Below, piece after piece: positions 6,966 through 14,318 of a DNA stretch of 15,288 bases. Positions within the stretch are counted from its first letter, which is position 1; each line of letters opens with the position of its first letter. The DNA is from Cocleimonas sp. Its GTDB lineage: Bacteria; Pseudomonadota; Gammaproteobacteria; Thiotrichales; Thiotrichaceae. The notes below the pieces were generated by a model that ran no database searches, had not been told where the DNA came from, and worked only from the letters and a program-made list of their open reading frames with translations. Made by a program: the position numbers and the translations under genes. The stretch covers positions 1 through 15,288 of the forward strand of contig JAGLDQ010000102.1 in NCBI GenBank assembly GCA_023145535.1, written 5' to 3'.

Positions 6966-6986
6966 GTGATAAAAAAAACTTATCAC
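6966..6986. promoter_or_regulatory. 21 bp dyad, possible operator
   Basis: GTGATAA (6966-6972) and TTATCAC (6980-6986) are perfect 7 bp inverted repeats separated by AAAAAAC. Size and symmetry fit a dimeric regulator site; it lies about 220 bases before the yeaG start and 290 before the flotillin start. An AGGGAGGAG and T7 stretch follows, so an RNA hairpin is the alternative reading. Confidence 0.45.
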
Positions 6987-7097
6987 TAGGGAGGAGTTTT
7001 TTTACCCTTTCTTTTTGGATAAAAAAATAGCGGATAGAAATGAATCAAATAATGAGGCTTAGAAAGAGTCAATAATTTACGCGGTTCTGTGTTTACT

Positions 7098-7127
7098 TTG
7101 AGAATTACAACCTGAGATGTGTATTAG
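7098..7127 (+). promoter_or_regulatory. Weak candidate promoter of the yeaG cluster
   Basis: TTGAGA (7098-7103) matches the -35 consensus at five of six positions and TATTAG (7122-7127) follows after 18 bases, 80 bases before the ATG at 7208. The -10 match is weak. In E. coli the yeaGH operon is under sigmaS and nitrogen control; I saw no sigma54 (TGGCAC/TTGC) element here. Confidence 0.25.
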
Positions 7128-7207
7128 ATGATGTTAGCTCTTAATAAGAATAATTTATATTAAGAATATTTTTTATGCAAAAATATCAAAACGACAGGGA
7201 CAAAATT

Positions 7208-9130
7208 ATGAGTATTTTTAATCACTATCAAGAACGTTACGAGCAATATAAAGAAGAAGAATTTTCTCTAAAAGAGTATCTAAATTTATGTCGGGAAGAT
7301 CCATTTGTTTATGCTACGGCGACAGAAAGAATGCTAGCCGCAATTGGAGAACCTACTATCATTGATACCGCTCGTGATTCAACATTAAGTCGTGTTTTCT
7401 CGAATAAAAAAATAAAAACTTATCCTGCATTTGAAGATTTCTATGGGATGGAAGAGTGTATCGAGCAGATTGTTTCTTTTTATCGTCATGCGGCGCAAGG
7501 GCTAGAAGAAAGTAAGCAGGTGCTTTATTTATTAGGCCCTGTGGGTGGTGGAAAATCATCATTAGCGGAGACATTGAAAGAATTAATGGAACAAATGCCG
7601 ATCTACTGCATTAAAGACTCACCGATTAATGAGTCGCCTCTAGGCTTATTTAACTACGCGGAAGATGGTGAAATATTGCTAGAAGATTATGGCATAGAGG
7701 CACGTTATGTTAAATCCATTATGTCTCCTTGGGCTGTCAAACGATTGAATGAATTTGGTGGCGATATTACACAGTTTCGTGTGGTGAAGCGTTATCCTTC
7801 ACAGCTTAATCAATTAGCCATTTCTAAAACGGAACCTGGGGATGAAAATAATCAGGATATTTCAGCTTTAGTGGGTAAGGTGGATATTCGTCAATTAGAA
7901 GACTTCCCACAAAATGATACCGATGCCTATAGCTATTCGGGTGGTTTATGTTTGTCGAATCAGGGGTTGATGGAGTTTGTAGAGATGTTTAAAGCACCGA
8001 TTAAAGTGCTGCATCCTTTATTGACAGCAACGCAGGAAGGTAATTATAACGGCACGGAAAGTATTGGAGCGATTCCTTTTAATGGCTCTATCTTGGCGCA
8101 CTCAAATGAATCCGAATGGCAGACCTTTAAAAATGATAAAAACAATGAAGCCTTTATAGATCGTATTTCAATTGTCAAAGTGCCTTATTGTCTACGTGTT
8201 AGTGAAGAGATAAAGATTTATAATAAGCTCATCACAAATAGTTCATTAGGGACAGCACCTTGTGCGCCTGATACGCTTAAAATGCTAGCACAATTGAGTG
8301 TTTTATCGCGGCTTAAAGAGCCAGAAAACTCCAATATTTTCTCCAAGATGCGTGTTTACAACGGTGAAAATCTAAAAGATATTGACCCTAAAGCAAAAAC
8401 TTATCAGGAATATCGTGATGTTGCCGGTGTGAATGAGGGGATGGATGGTCTTTCCACCCGCTTTGCCTTTAAAATTCTCTCTAAAGTGTTTAATTATGAT
8501 TCTCTGGAGATAGCGGCTAATCCTGTACATTTAATGTATGTGTTAGAGCAGCAAATCGAACGCGAGCAATTTCAAGAAGACCTACAAAATCGTTATATTG
8601 GTTATATTAAAGAATATCTATCGCCACGTTATGTAGATTTTATTGGCAAAGAAATTCAAACGGCTTACCTTGAGTCCTATTCTGAATATGGTCAAAACTT
8701 ATTTGATCGTTATGTTACCTATGCTGATTTTTGGATTCAAGATCAGGAATTCCGTGACCCTGAAACTGGTGAATTATTAGATCGAACCGCACTGAATGGA
8801 GATCTTGAAAAAATAGAAAAAGCAGCGGGCATAAGTAACCCTAAAGATTTCCGTCATGAAGTCGTGAATTTTGTTTTACGATCGCGTGCTAACAACCAAG
8901 GTAAAAATCCATCTTGGGCGAGTTATGAAAAGCTACGTCGTGTGATTGAGAAGAAAATGTTCTCAAGTACGGAAGAGTTATTGCCTGTCATTTCCTTTAG
9001 TGCCAAAGCATCCAATGATGAACAACGTAAACATGATAATTTTGTTTCGCGGATGATGGCGCGAGGTTATACCGAGAAGCAAGTGCGTTTATTAGCAGAG
9101 TGGTATTTGCGGGTGCGTAAGTCTCAGTAG
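7208..9130 (+). CDS. yeaG: PrkA-family serine protein kinase (YeaG)
   Basis: YeaG/PrkA proteins are cytoplasmic AAA+-like proteins with a C-terminal kinase-related domain, tied to stationary phase, nitrogen starvation and sporulation-type stress adaptation. The 640-residue product matches the usual length (about 640-645) and is close to E. coli YeaG throughout. It has FSNKKIKTYPAFEDFYGME, the Walker A GPVGGGKSS (about 110-118), EPGDENNQDISALVGKVDIRQLE, FVEMFKAPIKVLHPLLTATQEGNYNG, and the C-terminal kinase-like part with ANPVHLMYVLEQQIEREQF, IGKEIQTAYLESYSEYGQN, EEKKMF/STEELLPVISF and a final WYLRVRKS. I chose the ATG at 7208 (MSIFNHYQERY) because it matches the family N-terminus and has AGGG 8 bases upstream; an upstream in-frame ATG at 7175 adds 11 unrelated residues. 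It heads the yeaG-yeaH-ycgB cluster. Confidence 0.95.
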   Translation: MSIFNHYQERYEQYKEEEFSLKEYLNLCREDPFVYATATERMLAAIGEPTIIDTARDSTLSRVFSNKKIKTYPAFEDFYGMEECIEQIVSFYRHAAQGLEESKQVLYLLGPVGGGKSSLAETLKELMEQMPIYCIKDSPINESPLGLFNYAEDGEILLEDYGIEARYVKSIMSPWAVKRLNEFGGDITQFRVVKRYPSQLNQLAISKTEPGDENNQDISALVGKVDIRQLEDFPQNDTDAYSYSGGLCLSNQGLMEFVEMFKAPIKVLHPLLTATQEGNYNGTESIGAIPFNGSILAHSNESEWQTFKNDKNNEAFIDRISIVKVPYCLRVSEEIKIYNKLITNSSLGTAPCAPDTLKMLAQLSVLSRLKEPENSNIFSKMRVYNGENLKDIDPKAKTYQEYRDVAGVNEGMDGLSTRFAFKILSKVFNYDSLEIAANPVHLMYVLEQQIEREQFQEDLQNRYIGYIKEYLSPRYVDFIGKEIQTAYLESYSEYGQNLFDRYVTYADFWIQDQEFRDPETGELLDRTALNGDLEKIEKAAGISNPKDFRHEVVNFVLRSRANNQGKNPSWASYEKLRRVIEKKMFSSTEELLPVISFSAKASNDEQRKHDNFVSRMMARGYTEKQVRLLAEWYLRVRKSQ

Positions 9131-9396
9131 TTGTGGAAAATAATCGGCTCTTGCAGCGATGCAAAGAGTGCTAAGAAAAGAAAAAATGACATCTTTCTTC
9201 GAGAGCTGATAATGGCTCGTTAAAAACACTTCGGGTATGACAGGGTGAAAAGTATAAACCGCTTTTCTTTTTGATGAAGGATGCCGAAAAATAATATTTC
9301 TTGGCGTACTCTGCATCTTGGCGAGAGATATGTTTTATTACCTAGAGGCTGTAAGCACTTGCAGGATCGAGGTATGATAAAAATACGAGGTTTAGC
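9131..9396 (+). other. 266 bp spacer between yeaG and yeaH with an imperfect hairpin
   Basis: No convincing gene is present. An imperfect stem-loop directly after yeaG pairs CTCTTGCA (9148-9155) with TGCAAAGAG (9160-9168, one bulged A) around a GCGA loop, with no clean U tract. It may act as a partial terminator or processing site, letting yeaG be expressed more strongly than yeaH-ycgB. A separate promoter for yeaH-ycgB is possible; the best -10-like box is TATGAT at 9373-9378, without a good -35. Confidence 0.4.
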
Positions 9397-10671
9397 ATGT
9401 CATATATTATTGATCGTCGTTTAAATAGTAAAAATAAAAGCACTGTCAATCGTCAACGTTTTCTTAAGCGCTATCGTAAGCAGATTCGTAAATCGGTTTC
9501 TGATGCGGTCAATCAGCGCAATATTCAAGATATGAAGCAGGGCGAGTCCATTTCTATCCCTAAAAAAGATATTTCAGAGCCTGTACTCAGTCATGGTCAA
9601 GGGGGGCGGCGCACGGTTGTTCACCCAGGCAATAAAGAGTTTGCTGAAGGCGACCGTTTACCGCGTCCAGAAGGAGGAAAAGGGCGTTCTGGTCAAGGAG
9701 AAGCCAGTGATTCTGGCGAAGGCATGGATGAGTTTGTCTTCCAGATTTCGCAAAGTGAATTTCTAGAGTTTATGTTTGAAGACCTAGCTTTGCCCAATAT
9801 GGTCAAACGTCAGTTAATGGGGACGGAGTGTTTTAGTTATCATCAAGCTGGCATCAGTGAAGTGGGTAATCCAAGTCAAATGAATTTAGTACGGACAATG
9901 CGTAGCGCTCAAGCCAGACGCATAGCATTAGGTGGTAAAAAACGAAAAAAAAGGCGTGAACTACAGCATCAATTAGCCGCTTTTATTGACCCGCTTTCAA
10001 AATCAGAGCAGCTAAAAAAAGAGGATATTGAGGAAGAAATTGAAATTCTAACTAAAAAACTGAATGCGCTTCCCTTTATTGATGAGTATGACTTGAAATA
10101 CAATCTTAAAGTCAAACGTCCTAAACCTTCCCCACAAGCCGTTATGTTTTGTGTGATGGATGTATCAGGCTCAATGACACAGGATATTAAAAATATTGCC
10201 AAACGCTTCTTCTTTTTATTGTATTTATTCTTACAACGTAATTATAAAAAAATAGAGGTCGTGTTTATTCGCCACCATACCCAAGCCAGTGAAGTTGATG
10301 AGGAAACTTTTTTCTATGACCGTGAAACAGGCGGTACCGTCGTATCGAGTGCCTTAGAGAAGGTGAGTGAAGTCATTCATGAACGTTATCCACCAGAGCA
10401 ATGGAATATTTACGCCGCGCAGGCATCGGATGGTGATAATTGGCCAAATGATCAAGCCATTTGCCATCAATTAATGACTGAAAAAATATTGCCATTTGTG
10501 CAATATTTTACGTATATCGAAATAGGCGGTAGTCAACCCCAAGAATTATGGCATTTATACCAAGGCATTCAAAAAGATTTTAGGGATAACTTTGCAACCA
10601 GCCGAGTTGAAAATGATGCTGATATTTATCCTGTCTTTCGTGAGTTATTTGAAAAGAGGGCGAGTAGATGA
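9397..10671 (+). CDS. yeaH: YeaH/YhbH family protein (DUF444, VWA-like domain)
   Basis: YeaH is the conserved partner of the PrkA-type kinase YeaG; its biochemical role is not settled. The 424-residue protein (E. coli YeaH is about 427) starts with the basic family N-terminus MSYIIDRRLN followed by RFLKRYRKQIR, then has a Gly-rich low-complexity linker (about 65-110). The C-terminal von Willebrand factor A-like domain begins near residue 247 and carries the metal-binding MIDAS sequence D255-V-S257-G-S259 in FCVMDVSGSMT, with the later TGGTVVSSAL and AQASDGDNW segments typical of the family. GAGG lies 6 bases before the ATG. The stop overlaps the ycgB start (ATGA), so these two genes are translationally coupled, while yeaG is 266 bases upstream. 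Confidence 0.95.
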   Translation: MSYIIDRRLNSKNKSTVNRQRFLKRYRKQIRKSVSDAVNQRNIQDMKQGESISIPKKDISEPVLSHGQGGRRTVVHPGNKEFAEGDRLPRPEGGKGRSGQGEASDSGEGMDEFVFQISQSEFLEFMFEDLALPNMVKRQLMGTECFSYHQAGISEVGNPSQMNLVRTMRSAQARRIALGGKKRKKRRELQHQLAAFIDPLSKSEQLKKEDIEEEIEILTKKLNALPFIDEYDLKYNLKVKRPKPSPQAVMFCVMDVSGSMTQDIKNIAKRFFFLLYLFLQRNYKKIEVVFIRHHTQASEVDEETFFYDRETGGTVVSSALEKVSEVIHERYPPEQWNIYAAQASDGDNWPNDQAICHQLMTEKILPFVQYFTYIEIGGSQPQELWHLYQGIQKDFRDNFATSRVENDADIYPVFRELFEKRASR

Positions 10672-12176
10672 TAAACCCTAAGCAACAACGCGAACCATTA
10701 TCAACCCAATCAGAATGGACATTTGAGCTATTAGAAACCTATGACAGAGAGATAGGGCGCATTGCCAAAGAAAAATTTAAGTTGGATACCTATCCGAATC
10801 AAATCGAAGTGATTCGCTCAGACCAAATGATGGATGCTTATTCTTCTGTGGGGATGCCCATTAATTATAATCATTGGTCTTTTGGAAAAAGCTTCCTTTC
10901 TACCGAAAAAAACTACCAGCGCGGACGCATGGGGCTGGCTTATGAAATTGTGATCAATTCTAATCCATGTATATCTTATTTGATGGAAGAAAATACCATG
11001 ACGATGCAGGCGCTGGTGATTGCACATGCTTGTTACGGACATAATTCATTTTTTAAGGGGAATTATCTTTTTAAAACTTGGACAGATGCGGATGGGATTA
11101 TTGATTATTTACAATTTGCACGCACCTATATTGCTAAATGTGAAGAGCGTTACGGCTTTGAGGAGGTTGAAAAATTATTAGATTCTTGTCATGCGCTTTC
11201 AAATTATGGGGTGGATCGTTATAAGCGCCCTAATCCTATCTCTGCAGAGAAAGAGCAAAAACGACAACAGGAACGGGAAGCGTATATTCAGCAGCATATT
11301 AATGATATTTGGCGGACTATTCCGAAGCAAAAACAAGACGAATCTTGTGTTGAAGAAGTGCGTTTTCCTCCTCAGCTCGAAGAAAACATTCTTTATTTTA
11401 TCGAAAAAAATGCGCCTCATTTAGCCGCATGGCAACGTGAAATTGTGCGTATTGTACGTAAAATATCCCAATATTTTTACCCACAAAAACAAACCCAAGT
11501 GATGAATGAAGGTTGGGCAACCTTTTGGCATTACACCTTATTGCATGAAATGTACGACGAAGGTTTGGTAACGGATGGTTTTATGTTGGAATTTTTAACC
11601 TCGCATACCAGTGTTGTCGCACAGCCAGACTTTGATAGTGATTATTACTCGGGTATAAACCCTTATGCACTAGGTTTTGCGATGATGCAGGATATTCGTC
11701 GAATTTGTGAGAATCCTACCGATGAAGATAAGGAGTGGTTTCCTGATATAGCAGGATCAGATTGGTTGGAAACGTTGCATAATGCAATGGAGAACTACCG
11801 TGATGAAAGTTTTATTCTACAATTTTTGTCACCTAAACTCATTCGTGAATTTCATCTATTTCTAGTTGAGGATGATGATGAGAGTGAAACCATTGGCATA
11901 GAAGCAATACATAATAAACGCGGCTATCAGCGTGTTAGAGAATATTTATCACAACAATATAATTTGGGTTATAGAGAACCCAATATACAAGTTTATAATG
12001 TTGATATACGCGGTGATCGACGCTTGACATTGCAGCATCAAATGCACGATAGAAAACCATTAAATGATGACACAGGAGAAGTTATTAAACATCTGCATCG
12101 CTTATGGGAATATACCGTTGTATTGGATTCTGTCGATGAAGAGGGCGTGACTAAGCAGAGTTTTCGTTGTTCGTGA
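10668..12176 (+). CDS. ycgB: SpoVR family protein (YcgB)
   Basis: The 502-residue protein belongs to the SpoVR/YcgB family, named for a Bacillus protein needed for spore cortex formation and in non-spore-formers part of the conserved YeaG-YeaH-YcgB set. It has the family landmarks: SEWTFELLETYDREI near the N-terminus, GRMGLAYEIVINSNPCISYLMEENTM (about 86-111), the HACYGHN segment (120-126) followed by FKGNYLFKTWTDADGIIDYL, the NEGWATFWHY motif (280-289), and INPYALGFAMMQDI. The conserved His and Glu of HACYGH and NEGWATFWH have the look of a metal-binding site, though this is inference. The C-terminal part ends in HLHRLWEYTVVL. It overlaps yeaH by 4 bases and is followed by a terminator hairpin. 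Confidence 0.95.
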   Translation: MINPKQQREPLSTQSEWTFELLETYDREIGRIAKEKFKLDTYPNQIEVIRSDQMMDAYSSVGMPINYNHWSFGKSFLSTEKNYQRGRMGLAYEIVINSNPCISYLMEENTMTMQALVIAHACYGHNSFFKGNYLFKTWTDADGIIDYLQFARTYIAKCEERYGFEEVEKLLDSCHALSNYGVDRYKRPNPISAEKEQKRQQEREAYIQQHINDIWRTIPKQKQDESCVEEVRFPPQLEENILYFIEKNAPHLAAWQREIVRIVRKISQYFYPQKQTQVMNEGWATFWHYTLLHEMYDEGLVTDGFMLEFLTSHTSVVAQPDFDSDYYSGINPYALGFAMMQDIRRICENPTDEDKEWFPDIAGSDWLETLHNAMENYRDESFILQFLSPKLIREFHLFLVEDDDESETIGIEAIHNKRGYQRVREYLSQQYNLGYREPNIQVYNVDIRGDRRLTLQHQMHDRKPLNDDTGEVIKHLHRLWEYTVVLDSVDEEGVTKQSFRCS

Positions 12177-12205
12177 GGTTTGTTCAGGAGTTGTAACACG
12201 CTAAA

Positions 12206-12240
12206 AAAGGGTGCTACAGAAACATTTTATAGCACTCTTT
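12206..12240. terminator. Bidirectional terminator between ycgB and the metallo-hydrolase gene
   Basis: Arms 12206-12216 (AAAGGGTGCTA) and 12230-12240 (TAGCACTCTTT) form an 11 bp stem with one G-U pair on the plus strand around a 13-base loop. On the minus strand the stem runs straight into a run of six T, a clear intrinsic terminator for the gene ending at 12316. On the plus strand the tail is CTCTTTGT, weaker but well placed 30 bases after ycgB. Confidence 0.75.
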
Positions 12241-12315
12241 GTATTGGCCTTGTAGGATTGGTAAAGTTGCGGAACAGATGGCTCTAAAAATCTACGTAGA
12301 CTCATTCAAATTTCA

Positions 12316-13236
12316 TTAATGCGGAGCGCTAAATAAATTTCTTAAAGAAATACTAAGAAATCCTTCGCCCTTCTTATTAGGAAATTGTTCAAACAAGGCT
12401 TTCTTTGTTGCTTCTTTGGAAAGTTTTTTCTTCAAAATAGCTTCTAGCGCAACTAAATAATCAATATTCTGCTGAAAAACGTCTGGAGTCGTATTCTTTC
12501 CATGACCGACAAGGATCGTTTTGTAGTCTTTCGCTTCATTTTTTTGAAAGTCTTTGAGAATGTTAATCCAGTTCATATTCCGCTTACGCTCTGATGCCAC
12601 TAAAAACATATTATTATAGAAAAGGTCTTGTCCAATCATCACGCCATGTTTAGGAAACTTAATTAAAATAGAATGATGAGATTCATGATCTTTATATTCT
12701 TCAACAATCACCTCTTCTCCATCCCATGTTTGTGCGCCAAGTGCTACCGTTCCTGTCAACTTTATTACAGTATTTGGCATATTATCTTTCAACTTCTTTT
12801 TCATTATTTTTATATAGCGTTGCCCACCTTTGGCTAAATCTTTGGCCGTATTAAGACTAGCAATAATAGGGGTTTTCTCCGCACTAAAGACCTCAGCGCC
12901 AAACCAGTGATCAGGATGATTGTGCGATAAAATAACCGCCTTTAATGGTTTGTTTAATCCTTCAATATAGCGTTTTAATTTTTGAGCAGATGATAATGTC
13001 ATTTGTGCATCAACAACCCTTAATTCATTGGCTGTTTCTATAATGTGTGCGTTGGATATACCATAAAAAGTATGAATTTTAGTAGGGCCTAAATTTAGAA
13101 TATTGACATTTTTTAAAACATTGGAGCTTTGTACCCTTGTTTTATGTGAGGGATTTATATTGATTGTTTCTGCACATGCCGTCAAAGATACTGATGTTGC
13201 CAATAAACTAATTATAAAATAGCCGTGTGATTTCAT
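12316..13236 (-). CDS. Metallo-beta-lactamase-fold hydrolase, predicted lipoprotein
   Basis: The 306-residue protein carries the zinc-binding motif of the metallo-beta-lactamase superfamily, H105-N-H107-P-D109-H110, with further likely ligands H187 or H188, D204 and H245 (in VGHGKN). This is the general MBL-fold hydrolase pattern; nothing visible shows beta-lactamase activity, and the substrate is unknown. The N-terminus (MKSHGYFIISLLATSVSLTAC) is a signal peptide ending in a lipobox LTAC, so lipidation at C21 is predicted; Ala at the +2 position favours outer-membrane sorting by the Lol system. AGGA lies 8 bases before the ATG. The gene is divergent from a LysR-type regulator 92 bases away, the usual arrangement for a target and its regulator. 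A quorum-quencher or other thiol/ester hydrolase are possibilities that cannot be separated. Confidence 0.85.
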   Translation of the reverse strand: MKSHGYFIISLLATSVSLTACAETININPSHKTRVQSSNVLKNVNILNLGPTKIHTFYGISNAHIIETANELRVVDAQMTLSSAQKLKRYIEGLNKPLKAVILSHNHPDHWFGAEVFSAEKTPIIASLNTAKDLAKGGQRYIKIMKKKLKDNMPNTVIKLTGTVALGAQTWDGEEVIVEEYKDHESHHSILIKFPKHGVMIGQDLFYNNMFLVASERKRNMNWINILKDFQKNEAKDYKTILVGHGKNTTPDVFQQNIDYLVALEAILKKKLSKEATKKALFEQFPNKKGEGFLSISLRNLFSAPH

Positions 13237-13268
13237 TGTTGTTTCCTTGTCGTATTTTGAAAGAACAC

Positions 13269-13301
13269 CTATTATATTGTTTTTAAATTTGATATAAATA
13301 G
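13269..13301. promoter_or_regulatory. Divergent control region: imperfect dyad over a promoter
   Basis: The 33 bp from CTATT (13269-13273) to AATAG (13297-13301) form an imperfect AT-rich inverted repeat (arms CTATT-ATAT and ATATAAATAG, with a one-base offset), centred on AAATTT. It includes a perfect TATAAT on the minus strand (complement of 13271-13276), 35 bases before the hydrolase start, with TTTATA about 16 bases further upstream as a weak -35. This is the likely binding site of the divergent LysR-type regulator. Confidence 0.5.
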
Positions 13302-13328
13302 TGATTTAGACAACACACTGTTCTCTTT

Positions 13329-14240
13329 ATGGAAACTATATCGCAAAAAATTGTTAATTTAGCCCCATTGATTGAAACTTTTAGAGTGATTCATAATAAA
13401 GGTAGCCTAACAGCAGCGGCTAATGAATTGAAATTAGGGAAATCTGTTGTCAGTAAACGCTTAACGCAATTAGAAACAACCCTCAATGTTCCTCTATTTG
13501 AACGCACTACACGACGATTATTTTTAACAGGGGCAGGGCATAAGCTATTGCGTCATGCTGAAATGTTACACCATGAGTTTCATGCTACCTTTGAGGATAT
13601 TGAACAATGGCAACATGAGCCAAGTGGTGAATTACGTATTACTGTTGCGAATATTCTATCGAAAGATGCAGTTTGTATTTGCTCAGCGTTTCAAAAACTT
13701 TATCCAAATGTTGTTATTATTATTGATGCTGATGATTATAAAATAGATTTAACAGCAAGGCGTTATGATATTGGACTACGTTATGGCTGGACTGACAATG
13801 AAGTGTTAATTGCTAAGCGTTTTGTGAAAAATGCACAACCTGTTATCGTTATTCGCAGCGATCAATTGGAACACCCCTTAACAACCTTCTCTGAATTATC
13901 TGATTTACCATGGGCAGTTCCTGACCCTAAGCATATTGTTGATTTTAGAAAATGGGTTTTAATTCATAAAGATGGTAGAAAAGCTAATTTAAGTTATGAG
14001 CCTGCTTTTATTTGTCATCAATCCCATCAGATTAAAGAAATGCTTTACCAAGGAGCAGGTATTGTTATTTGGCCGAGAAAAGATATTAAGGAAGATATAG
14101 AAAGTGGTTTGCTTACAGAGTTATTGGTCGATTGGGAGATGCCTTGTCATGAAATTTATGCCATGTATCCCTCCGCTTCAAGTTTATCGCGTAATGCACA
14201 ATTGTGGCTGACTGTTGCGACAAGCTATTACAAAACATAG
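13329..14240 (+). CDS. LysR-family transcriptional regulator
   Basis: The 303-residue protein has the LysR layout: an N-terminal winged helix-turn-helix (about 10-70) with the signature F-R-V-I-H-N-K-G-S-L-T-A-A-A-N-E-L and S-V-V-S-K-R-L-T-Q-L-E, ending in LFERTTRRLFLTGAG. A linker helix (about 70-95) and a periplasmic-binding-protein-like effector domain (from about 97, GELRITVANIL) follow. It is closest in look to the CrgA/DsdC-like branch with the RRYDIGLRYGW segment (about 145-155). No Shine-Dalgarno sequence is visible before the ATG at 13329. It is divergent from the metallo-hydrolase lipoprotein gene and probably controls it and itself through the dyad between them. The inducer is unknown. 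Confidence 0.9.
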   Translation: METISQKIVNLAPLIETFRVIHNKGSLTAAANELKLGKSVVSKRLTQLETTLNVPLFERTTRRLFLTGAGHKLLRHAEMLHHEFHATFEDIEQWQHEPSGELRITVANILSKDAVCICSAFQKLYPNVVIIIDADDYKIDLTARRYDIGLRYGWTDNEVLIAKRFVKNAQPVIVIRSDQLEHPLTTFSELSDLPWAVPDPKHIVDFRKWVLIHKDGRKANLSYEPAFICHQSHQIKEMLYQGAGIVIWPRKDIKEDIESGLLTELLVDWEMPCHEIYAMYPSASSLSRNAQLWLTVATSYYKT

Positions 14241-14268
14241 CATTATAGATTCGGTGGAATGTGACCCC

Positions 14269-14294
14269 CTCTTTAATTTACAAATAAAAAAGAG
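14269..14294. terminator. Weak stem-loop between convergent genes
   Basis: CTCTTT (14269-14274) and AAAGAG (14289-14294) pair, with an inner TTTA/TAAA pair after a two-base bulge. The structure is almost pure AT and lacks a GC-rich stem, so intrinsic termination for the LysR gene and the tus gene is only a possibility. Confidence 0.3.
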
Positions 14295-14318
14295 TATTTA
14301 AGCTGATCTTTAATTCAA

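Larger units (their letters stand above)
6678..7207. other. 530 bp AT-rich divergent regulatory region, no gene
   Basis: No credible coding region exists here; open frames are about ten codons at most (for example at 6917 and 7040). The region holds the promoters of the flotillin gene (minus) and the yeaG cluster (plus), a G-run block at 6783-6802, a 7 bp inverted repeat pairing CCCCCTA (6751-6757) with TAGGGGG (6781-6787), a dyad at 6966-6986, and a CTTAATA/TATTAAG repeat shortly before the kinase start. Its length suggests more regulation than a simple divergent promoter pair. Confidence 0.7.

Noticed and set aside
7098..7118. ATTACAAC as a reversed Ter-like core upstream of yeaG
   Set aside because: Only seven of eight core bases match and the flanks do not fit the Ter consensus; expected by chance in a window of this size.
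7175..7207. ATG at 7175 as the yeaG start
   Set aside because: The extra 11 residues are not part of the family; the ATG at 7208 has AGGG at 8 bases and gives the conserved MSIF.HY N-terminus.
9092..9316. 74-codon minus-strand frame across the yeaG end and spacer
   Set aside because: It overlaps the conserved yeaG C-terminus, has no recognisable protein features and no good start context.
12316..13236. Calling the MBL-fold protein a beta-lactamase resistance enzyme
   Set aside because: The HxHxDH motif is shared by the whole superfamily, and nothing in the sequence indicates beta-lactam specificity.
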